From contig JBITNC010000002.1 in assembly GCA_050084985.1 (NCBI GenBank), positions 21,886,001 to 21,950,000 of the forward strand: DNA of 64,000 bases, given 5' to 3'. The stretch is from Nageia nagi. Its lineage: Eukaryota > Pinophyta. Position numbers and translations under genes: made by a program. Positions 55,525 through 64,000 of the stretch are shown in pieces; position 1 is the stretch's first letter; the number at the start of each line of letters is the position of its first letter. The notes under the pieces are model-generated. The model searched no databases and had not been told where the DNA came from. It saw only the letters and a list, made by a program, of their open reading frames with translations.

Positions 55525-56139
55525 ACCTTGGAAGCTCATCTTCGCATCCTTGGTGGGGAAGCTCTTCATCTTGGTGTTCATCTCATTATTGAGGTAAAAT
55601 TCAAGATAAGGTATAATCCTCCTACATACACTCTCCTTAATTTGTTTGTCTTATAGCATATTTTACTAATGTTATTAACATATTTTGTATTATGTTAGTC
55701 ACTTCTTATATATATGGCAAAAAAAATTTAAAGGAGCAATATATTCTAAAGCAGTTTTGTTCACTTATGCTAATACTTCTTATTGTTAATTACAAGTTAT
55801 AATTACTTGTTAAATTGCTTTAATTTTACATATATATGAGTCAAAAAAAAAATTCAATAAGTTTGAATACAAACTTATGTATATAAATACTCTTTTTTAA
55901 GAAATAATATCTTAAGGAAAGATAATTTATTTTACTATCTTTGTGATATATGTATATACCTTAATTGTAATAAAAAAAAAATAGTTAATTTACAATTTGC
56001 AATATTCTTGAACTATTTTTCATGAAAAAGTTTTTTTAAAATCTTCAAAAATAAATATAGAAAATTTTTTGTAAAAAAAGGGGGAGGAATATACAAGAAA
56101 GGATTTTTTTTCTAATATACGAAGTCAATTGAAATTATT

Positions 56140-56520
56140 TCTTTGGTCGACTCTTGTGATCCCGACGAAGCCCAAAACCCTGAGCTGTTTCAATTTTGTG
56201 CAGCATTTATGGGCGGCCATTTTTTTTCTCTTTCCTCTATCTATGCTCCTCAACCCCTCTCTTGAGGTCAACCTCGCACCTCCGTCAATGTGGCTGCTCT
56301 CTTTTGATGTCGAAAATCCCTGGCTATAAAGAGCACCTCTCAACCATGTTTTTGGGGGTGGCCCATCCGACCACATCTAGTGGCTCCTCTCGATGGAAGC
56401 TACAGTGGCGTCCTGGGGATGACCCACCTCTAAAATTAACATCTTCCTTCCACTACCCAACCAGCAAGAATGATTCAAATCCCATTCAAAACCAACCAAT
56501 AACATGAAAACCTTGGATAC
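56140..56520 (+). other. GC-rich island in the right-hand copia leader
   Basis: The island follows a GGGGGAGG run and stands out from its AT-rich flanks. Frames of 60-100 codons run through it on both strands, but none shows a family I know. It is positionally equivalent to the islands in the other leaders. Confidence 0.55.
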
Positions 56521-57044
56521 CTCTCTCACCATGTCTACATTCCTCCTTGTTGTAGCCATACGCTGCATATCTTATAGCATGCAAGAGTCCTAATGGAAGC
56601 TGAGGGCAGGTTACAAAGGCGACATTTATTTTGTCTTATAATTTTTTTTCCTATTTTTCTTCTACCCATCCTATTTAATTTCTTAGGGTAGATTCATTGC
56701 AAGCAAAATGACTTTTTCCATATGCCTTCTTTTTTTAAAAAAAGAGTGTCATTAATCTTTAGCTGACATGGAGTATTTTTTTTGTTTACTTGAAGTGCTT
56801 GGTAAAATAGCATTAAATTTATCTGAGTTTTTTCTCTCGAGTATTAATAAGTGCATAATGGCCTATTAAATGCTTGTTTAAATGGAAAAAAATTTATATA
56901 TACTTAGAATATTTTTTCTAGCATGCAAATATTTAAGGGATAAATTACTAAGTTAAACTAGTAAGCTATCTTTAGGAATAGAACTTTACGGAAAAGAGAG
57001 GAGGGAATTCATATATTTTTTTACTTAAATTTTATCTAGATTTT

Positions 57045-57315
57045 GCATGCTAAATCTTTTACTTTATCTGGATAATGCATGCCTCTTAATCTTGTGTAGG
57101 AATAATGCATGCATAGTACTAAATTTTTTTAAGTAAATAATGCATGCTTCCTACTTAATTTTTTTTTAAGTTAAAAAATGTATGCTTCTTACTTATTCTT
57201 TAAGTTAATAATGCATGCTTAGTATTTAATTTTTAAGCTATGGAAAAATGCATGCTTACTTAAATTTCTTTAAGCTATGGAATGATGCATGTTTATTACT
57301 TAATTTTAAGTTATA
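57045..57315 (+). repeat. CATGCA-rich array in the right-hand copia leader
   Basis: About eight words of the type AATGCATGCTT are spaced 20-40 bp apart with TTTAAGTTA spacers, the longest of the three arrays. Confidence 0.85.
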
Positions 57316-57559
57316 ATGCATTTTACTTCCTTATGCAAAGTTAATATACTTGTGCAAAATATGGACTTATGTAAACATGTCTTTTAGAGGTTAGTAAACA
57401 AATTCTATTAAACTCTTAGGTTTCAAAAATTATGGATGATGTCTTTACTTATGCTCTTTTACTTCATGTTTTGCATTTTGCTTTATTTACTTATGCAAAA
57501 ATCGTAAAAATTAAAATGAGCAACCCCCTAAAATGAACACATCCGCACGTACATTCCAT

Positions 57560-57960
57560 AACATGACTTGTTTGGGAAGCCATAAGGTGAGGATAGGTAG
57601 ACTAGCCTTTAAGTTCAACGATCCAAATGGTGAAAAGTTCATACTTCTCAATTAACCCTAAGTCCTTTGTTGGTGTGGATATAACTCTAATAGGTGGACA
57701 AGCATGTGTGTAGTGATACCACATGTCTGCACATCCATTTAGAGATTATCTTGATAACCTAGGAGGACAACTTGAAACTTAATCAAGATTAATAATTTGG
57801 CTAATTCAATATACATCATAACCTTATAAAATAGTAGGTACTTCTCCTTGTGAGAGTATAATACTGAGCAAGACGAACTAGTTGAGGATTGGTAGTACTT
57901 GGGCTCCTCTTATATGAGCATATAGGTGAAGGCCTAATTTTAGACAAGAAAATAAGTCTC
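57560..57960 (+). repeat. Conserved leader block upstream of gag, right-hand copia
   Basis: Same block as 25470-25870 and 14990-15370 (reverse). It contains GTGTGTAGTGATACCACATG and ends GGTGAAGGCCTAATT. Confidence 0.75.
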
Positions 57961-58171
57961 AACAATGTCACTCTACATCTACGATTCTTGAAATGAGAAA
58001 TGTATTTGGGTACATGGGTTATTATTTGAATTGTAAATATTTACACTAGTGAATCAAATCAATCATCTCTCAATTAATTAAATGTAACATGTATTACTTA
58101 CTTGGTTAAAACTTAACATATAATGTTGTTTATTAAACCACATGCTTATTATTTTTCACATTCTTGTGTAG

Positions 58172-58779
58172 AAAATAAGAGATTTCTTTTTACCCAAACA
58201 TATTCTTGATGGTTCCAACTTTGGTATTTGGGACCCGTAGATGAGAGCTGAGTTGCAAGTAAGAAAGTTTTGGCTAACAATGAATAAGAACCTTATACCT
58301 CTTACATATGAGAAGGCACTAGAAGCTTACAACATGAAGAATGAGTTGACAACCTTCATAATTTTTTATGTAGTTTCAGATGATGTGCTCTTGATGATTT
58401 CCTCTTCAACCTCGGTAAAAGAAGCTTGGGATAAGCTTAAGCAAATCTACCTTAGTTCAAAGTTTTCAAAAAAGTTTAGCATTATCCAAAAATTACTTCA
58501 ATCTTGTCAAGAGGAAGATGAAAATGTGGCTATCTACTTAAAAAAAATCATTGACCTTAGGACCCAAGTTGTTGCTTGTGGATGCAATTGGATCAATGAT
58601 GAGTTCATGGTCTTTATCATTCTCTAAAGCCTTTTTTCAAAGTTTGGTAATTTTATGAAGGTAATTGAGACAAAGCTTGATGATAAAGAAGAAGTTTTCT
58701 CCTTTAAGAACCTTTCTAGGCTCTTTTTGAAGTATGAAGAAACTCTTAACAAAAAGGTGTTGATTTCTTCTCCTAAGGT
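58172..58779 (+). pseudogene. Copia gag, N-terminal part, truncated
   Basis: The frame begins RDFFLPKHILDGSNFGIWDP after the presumed acceptor. The start codon position reads ATA where the minus-strand copia has ATG, and a TAG follows WDP. The open part (58241-58627) covers the UBN2 capsid domain: KEAWDKLKQIYLSSKFSKKF and LLQSCQEEDENVAIYLKKII. Coding continues past a stop at 58625 to about 58779 (VLISSPK), where a foreign sequence begins. Where the copia at 26314 has a stop this copy has the ancestral glutamine. Confidence 0.85.
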
Positions 58780-58996
58780 ACACTTCGTAAGGTAAGTATA
58801 CAAATTACAATTCTTGATTGGTATTGCTATCCTCATTCTAAGAGGTTATCTTCTTCACCTATTTATCTATATGGTCTAAATTACTATCTGTAGCTCAAAA
58901 TAGGTATTTTGGGTTTTGTAATTATTTATTTACTTGCATACTCAAAATATTTGTAAACATTTGGTGAACCTAATGTGAAACTTTACTTTTGAAAAT

Positions 58997-61330
58997 ATGA
59001 ACAATTCATTAGAACTTTTATCATTAAATCAATCAAAGCTTGAACCAACTAAAAGGAAAAGAAAATCATGGAAAGCTATAACATCAATAAGAAAAAGTGT
59101 TAGGTTAAATAAAGATAGTGTCCCTTTGGCTATTGAAACCAATTTTTTTGATGATAAATCTTATCGTGGAGATTCTAAAGATAATGATAACCCTGGTAAA
59201 ATAAGCATAAATATAACAGATGATGAATCTTATCATGAGGACTCAGTAGACCATGAGAGCCCTGAAGAAGAAATAATCCAACCTTTTGAGAATAAATGTC
59301 AATTAACCCTTTATCAATCTAAAAAATCTAATGATCTAAATCTAACAAAAGATAAACTAAGGTTAGTACAAGAATTTTTAAAGCTTCCCAGGGTATTCTA
59401 TAAATTTACTAAAGATCTTACCAAACCTCATTCATTTCATATTATCTATGAATTTTTGACTAAAAATAGATCTAGGTCACCTTCTAGGATGTTGATGGCT
59501 AAGCCTCCCCTCTTGTCATGCATCTTAATAAGTCAAAATAGGACCATCTGTGATCTTAATCTTGTCAAAATGGACTGCCTGTGGCCCATTTTTCCTAAAG
59601 AAAACCATGTCAATTTTTGTATGCTTTGACCTTCCATCTTCGAGTCAAACTTTATCAATCTTTGTCATCTTTAACACTTGTAAAAAAATTTAAACATCAT
59701 GAATCAATAATGTTAGAAGAAGCTAATTGTGAGCATTCAGATGATGGGATGGTCAAATTTGATGATGAGTCAGATAATGAATCAGACATAGAATTTGAAA
59801 TTGATCCTGTAGCATAAGGACTTATCAATGCTTATCCTTATTGGTCGAATAGGAAAAAAGAAATTAAAGAGATAGAATTAAGGAAAATAATAAGCATGCA
59901 ATCTTATCGAAAAGCTCAAATAAGTGTAATGCAGGTAATCATAAGAGAATTGGATAATCAATTAATTCAAGAATGGAGAGATCAAAATGGAAGATTTACT
60001 CTTGAGACACTTAAATATGAGAATGAGGAATAAGTAGAGAAATCTAATCTCTTGGAGAAAAAAAATAACAATGAAATTATGCAAAATGAAAAATTGAAAA
60101 AAAGGATGGCAAAATTGAAAGAAATGGCTGAACAATTAAAGAGATTAACGCCATTAAGTAAAAAAAAAGGTGGACAATTAAATGAAAGGCACCCCTTTTG
60201 TGTGAAAATAAAAGGAAAAACATGGAAAGGGAAAGACAGATTTTTGCAAATATGATGGCATTAGTGATCCAAGGATACATATCATGATTTTTGAAGAGGC
60301 AGCTTGTAGTTATCAATATGAAGGAGATACTTACACGAGATTATTTCAACTCAATTTAAGGAAAGAATCTTCTGAATGGTTCTATAGTCTAAAAAATAAA
60401 GTATTACTAACAATGAGCAATTAAAATGAGAACTAATAAATCAATATCAACATAATATAAAAAGAAAACCAACCCTTATCGATTTAGCAAGAATGAGACA
60501 AGGTGAGAATCAATCATTTGAAGAATTTGTAAAAAAATAGAAGAAAATAGCCACATTCATAAATTTAAATGAAAAAGAGCTAAAGCATATGTTAATAAAA
60601 TCTCTTAGAGATTAGATGATATTAGAATTATTCAAATATTTAAAGCAACCCCTCATTGAGATGATATATCCATGATTCAAAAAGAGAAGCACTTAGTAAA
60701 AATTGGTTATTGGAAACTTAAAAAAGAAGAAAAGATACTACCAACTATGAAAACAATAGCAATAGTTACAATGGCAAAAGAAACATCTTGTCAATCTAAG
60801 AATAAAACCCCTAGAGTATACACTAACATTACAGAAGATCATGATGAGCTGTAACAATCATTACTTTAAAAGGGTTTGATCCAATTACCACCTATGATTC
60901 AAAAGGTCACTAAAACTATAGGTAGATTTTATGGGTATCATATAATTCATGGATACAAAACATGTGAGTGTAAAAGGTTTAAAGATGTTGTCCAAGACTT
61001 GATAGACAAAATTGCAATCATTCAAAAAATAGGAAGATAAAAAAAAGCTCATGTACATGCGGATAATGAGACATTAGGGATTTACAAGAACCCCATGCCA
61101 CAACATAACACAGCAATCTTGTATACACAAGGTAATATGATGAAAAAGCCATTTATATCAAGACCAAAATAAGGAAAACATCAAAATGAAGCTAGCACCA
61201 GTGGGGTCACAAGGCCCTTTGGTTATGTCATTGGTAAACATGCATGATCATACTAACACTAATAGAACTGATAGTAGGATAGATGAACTAATCAACGTCA
61301 TGATGGAAAAAATGGGGATCATTTTGATGT
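58997..61330 (+). pseudogene. Gypsy-type gag of the second element
   Basis: The ATG at 58997 opens 210 codons with a basic start (KLEPTKRKRKSWK) and acidic repeats containing DDESYHEDSVD. A further acidic, serine-poor segment and a coiled-coil (KLKKRMAKLKEMAEQLKRL, about 60090-60150) precede the capsid. The Retrotrans_gag domain is at about 60245-60660: IHIMIFEEAACSYQYEGDTY, RKESSEWFYSLKN, LIDLARMRQGENQSFEEFVK and LNEKELKHMLIKSL. A zinc-motif relative lies near 60920-61010 (FYGYHIIHGYKTCECKRFKD). Stops and frameshifts are present. The capsid and zinc-motif style match the Tat-like gag at 36990-38060, though the sequence is clearly different. Confidence 0.72.
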
Positions 61331-61619
61331 CATATCAAGAGCATTAGTGCTTCATTTTTGTCAATAATGGATCCTCATGGTCCTCTTTCGATAGTTAAAT
61401 TTTATTAAAATAAAAATTTAATGAATGCCCCTTGGCATGGAGTTCAGCTTCTAGATCATTTTATCTTTTTAAGCCTCTTGGTGTAGAGTTTTAGCTCTCA
61501 TATTATCATATAACAAACAATAAAGCAAAATATACAAAAAATCATCTTTTATATCATAAAAGGTTAATCATTTTACAAAACCTTAGCATGGTTGAGTAAT
61601 AATCATATACATAAAAGCT
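61331..61619. other. Gap between gag and the antisense PMD gene
   Basis: AT-rich, with two copies of a CCTTGG..TGGAGTT..AGCTTC-like segment (about 61430-61455 and 61475-61500). This is where pol would be expected and it is absent. Confidence 0.5.
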
Positions 61620-63375
61620 ATCATCTCCTAGAAGGACCCCCTCCCCCTACATTAGAACTATTAACCCTGCTAGAGCCACTACCCCTACACCTAGCCTTGT
61701 ATTTTTTAGCCCTCACCTTTTCTTCCCTTACTTGTCTCTCAACCTTGTGTAGCTACTCGTAAAGGTCCTGGATCCATGTGTTGGCTTTTTGTTGATCTTG
61801 GTATAGGGTGGTATAGTTGCTCCTCTGTATCGTAGCTATCCTTGTAGATCTCTAATTTTGGCATCCTTTTGCTCTATGAGCCTATGTAGTTGGGCCATGC
61901 CTGTTCAAGGTCCTCATCATCTACATATAAATTATATATCAATATTGTATCATTTTTATAATGAAAATAAAAACATATATAAAAGATAAAAAAGAATAGA
62001 TACCTTCATCATCCTCCTCATATTCAAACACATCTATGTCCCTTCTCTATGTTGGGATCATACTCATCCTGATCTGGGTCAGTCTCCTCATTATCATCAT
62101 GAACAGCATCTAGCATCCTATCACATGTGTCATCTATGTCATGTGAGCCCCATATAGACTATGTGAACTCTATGCCCCATCTTATCGATGCCTTCTTTAT
62201 GTCGGATGCATCTCCCTCATTCCCCAAGTTGGTCTACCTCATGTATGCCTAGGTGATGAGGAGCATGTCCTTACCACTAGTCCATGTAGTCCTTAGTATG
62301 ATCAGGACCATCTATGTCTAGGTCATCCTTAAAGTCTATGTCCTTACTAGGGGATGTCCACCCAGAATCCCAATCTGGCATTGGCTCATAGTCCTCTAGT
62401 AGATCCTTACTACAATAGTAGCGTACTACTATCTAATAGTCAACTAGTATCCCCTGCTGTATTTTGAACTATCAAAGTACCCTCTCTAGTTTGTATGGCT
62501 CAACTAGTGCTCTATGTGCTTAGATGTATGTCGAGTGTCTCACTTAGGCTAGCTCATGCATGTCCTCAATCCACTTTGGGGCATATCTATACCGACACCA
62601 ATGCATCTATGACTCCCTAAGTGTGTCGATTCGTACCCTACATCCCTCTAGGTCGACATTAGGAAAGTCAAGCCATGTGTAGTCACCCACCGTTGCCATG
62701 TGGGCATGTCGTCTAGTAGATCCTATGGTGGAGAGTCTAGTTTGGAGATGCCTATGTGATCGTAGGCCCATACTTGTAGTATCATGGAATGAGACACCCT
62801 CTTGCCACCTCAATAAATGCATGCAAATCATGGTATAGCTATGCCAAAATAACCGAGCACCATACTATCACTGCTCATGTCAACCATGTCCATGATGATA
62901 GGCACCATCCCCATGGGGAATATCTTGCTGCTTTTTTCTGGATAGATAATAGCATCTAGTAGGCAAGCAATAAGGAGCCTTAGTCATAGGTCAACCCATG
63001 CTGGAGGATCCTTTGGTACATGTCTCATCAAGAAAACTCCTCTCTTCTTATGGTTCACCTCATATGAACTCATGAGCCACATAGCCCACTCCTTTGCTCA
63101 TTCCATGCTAGGAATGGGGATCATGTTCACCAACTTATGTCTAATATGTAGTCAAGTGATCCTATAGATATCCTCAAGAGTCACTGTAATCTCTCCTGTA
63201 GGTAAGTGAAAGGTGTTGAAATTAGGATCCCACCTCTCCATCAAGGCTATCAGCATATCTTGATCATGATAGATGTAATCGACAAAGGCTAGATAGCTCA
63301 AGGAAATAGCCTCGAGTGTGCTCTAGCTCTCATCTAACTAGGGCCATTATTGAGCAATTATAGATGTAGTACTCT
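61620..63375 (-). pseudogene. Antisense plant mobile domain (PMD) gene
   Basis: Minus-strand reading starts near 63390. At 63280-63190 it gives DQDMLIALMERWDPNFNTFH followed by LPTGEITVTLEDIYRIT, a clear PMD core. It continues through PSMERAKEWAMWLMSSYEV, LIACLLDAII, FPMGMVPIIMDMVDMSSD and LDDMPTWQRW (about 62700). An acidic stretch follows near 62060-62160 (DDNEETDPDQDEYDP) and a coiled-coil C-terminus near 61900-61700 (MAQLHRLIEQKDAKIRDLQ, WIQDLYE.LHKVERQVREEK), ending in a glycine-rich tail GGGGPSR. This order (PMD, acidic linker, coiled coil) is better preserved than in the copy at 46540-48240. Several stops and at least two frameshifts make it inactive. Confidence 0.75.
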
Positions 63376-64000
63376 TCCTAGAAGTTTTCATATAATAACT
63401 ATGATCCTAGTACAAAATACATAAAAATTAATATTAGTTTTTGTTATTAATACATTTGGTGAGTTTTGCAAAATAGTCAAAGAGGATCGCCAACGGTCCA
63501 AATTAGCATAAAAGAGGATTGCCCATGGTCTGAACTAAGGTAGAAGGTACCATCAATGGCCCTCTTCCATATAGAAAATTAAAAAAAAAATATGAGCAGG
63601 GTCATATGAAAAAGGGAAACCTAATTTCAAAGGCAAAAATACGAAAAACAGTGTTGAAAGACAAAAACAAAAGCAAAGGTATTATAATGGGTAAAACCCT
63701 AAGGATAGGATACTAGACTTACAGGAAAACTATGCAAAAAGAAAAACACACAAAGAAAAATCAAGAATGCACCAAAGAAAGATAGGTAAAGATGATTTAC
63801 CTAATGACCAGCAGGAGAATTTTCCACTAGAGTAGCTTTGTGTCCCTCTCGACATGTAATCGATAAAGCCATGATAGGAAGATGTGAAAAAAAAAAGTAA
63901 AGGTAAATCATAAGGTAATAGCAGCAAAATCAAGAATAAGCACTCACCTTGTAAGCTCTCAAAAAATTTTTAAGCACTCTGCACTCTAAAAATACAAGCA
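63376..64000. other. Upstream region of the antisense PMD gene, no gene seen
   Basis: Non-coding. Three related short words, AGAGGATCGCCAACGGTCC, AGAGGATTGCCCATGGTCT and CATCAATGGCCCTCTT, occur at 63479-63567. A polyadenine-rich stretch follows. If the PMD gene was transcribed, its promoter should lie here. A 67-codon minus-strand frame (63730-63933) is not recognised. Confidence 0.4.

Larger units (their letters stand above)
55594..58171 (+). other. Presumed leader intron of the right-hand copia
   Basis: 5' splice consensus TGAG|GTAAAA at 55593/55594; 3' end TTCTTGTGTAG at 58161-58171, directly before the gag start region; length 2578 nt. A GC-rich island lies at 56140-56520, the CATGCA array at 57045-57315 and the conserved block at 57560-57960. 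Confidence 0.55.
55039..58779 (+). mobile_element. Copia element, 5' part only, inserted in gypsy LTR
   Basis: LTR (55039-55510), primer site, leader and the first part of gag are present up to about 58779, where sequence of another element begins. The rest lies beyond the window. LTR and leader are closest to the minus-strand copia at 9785-18000. It entered the gypsy 3' LTR just after TCTCAAG or TTTCTAG; the target duplication cannot be verified without the far end. Confidence 0.88.
58780..64000 (+). mobile_element. Second gypsy-like element: gag plus antisense PMD, no pol seen
   Basis: From about 58780 the copia gag is replaced by other sequence: about 215 bp non-coding, a gypsy-type gag on the plus strand (58997 to about 61330), a 290-bp AT-rich gap, and a minus-strand PMD gene (63375 to about 61620). 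No protease, reverse transcriptase or integrase lies between gag and the PMD gene. The left border is not a clear LTR, so the insertion may be truncated or rearranged. The right end is outside the window. Confidence 0.6.

Noticed and set aside
56129-56507. Frames of 60-100 codons on both strands in the copia GC island
   Set aside because: No recognisable domain, frames open on both strands, and composition is unusual. I keep it only as a GC-rich island.

Overview
The window looks like intergenic DNA from a large, AT-rich, repeat-filled land-plant genome. The evidence is plant-type Ty1/copia and Tat-like Ty3/gypsy LTR retrotransposons, L1-like plant LINEs with a DUF4283-type ORF1, a PPR (PLS-type) pseudogene, a 2-oxoglutarate dioxygenase pseudogene and plant mobile domain (PMD) sequences. 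A gymnosperm or another giant-genome plant would fit, but the species cannot be read from the sequence. I found no intact host gene. Everything recognisable is a transposon, a piece of one, or a decayed gene.

Layout. 1-5040: old AT-rich DNA with a tRNA-derived SINE (1661-1870, with target duplication) and a minus-strand PPR pseudogene (about 2330-2900). 5041-6560: a LINE endonuclease remnant whose 5' part is triplicated as 283-bp units. About 6600-20480: a second plus-strand LINE (ORF1 then ORF2), split by a solo copia LTR (7402-7862, duplication AAAAG) and by a complete minus-strand copia element (9785-18000, duplication ATCCC). 20695-21640: a 2OG-Fe(II) dioxygenase pseudogene. 21640-22223 and 31201-31507: the two sides of a minus-strand LINE endonuclease remnant, split by a structurally complete plus-strand copia element (22224-31200, duplication TGAAC). 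From 31508 to the right edge four elements interrupt one another in turn, and none closes inside the window: copia (31508), a gypsy element of at least 21.6 kb (33093-54716), copia (55039), and a second gypsy-like element (about 58780 onward).

The copia copies form one superfamily with unusual shared architecture. Each has a leader of 2.5-3.2 kb that starts just after the tRNA-iMet primer site with a consensus 5' splice site (GAG|GTAAA). In the three copies that reach gag, the leader ends with a pyrimidine tract plus TGTAG directly before gag. Inside this presumed intron lie, in order, a GC-rich island (in one copy holding a fragment that looks like a captured BEACH/WD40 gene), an array of CATGCA words, and a conserved block of about 400 bp. 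Downstream of pol, one copy carries five tandem 24-nt hairpins whose stems are kept by compensating changes.

The large gypsy element has gag, protease, RT, RNase H, a second RNase H and integrase on the plus strand. It then has about 10 kb of 3' sequence holding two decayed coding regions in antisense, one of them a PMD protein. The second gypsy-like element has gag followed directly by antisense PMD with no pol between, as expected for a non-autonomous partner. All coding regions carry stops and frameshifts. In the youngest copia every premature stop can be explained by a single C-to-T change, which fits decay of methylated DNA.
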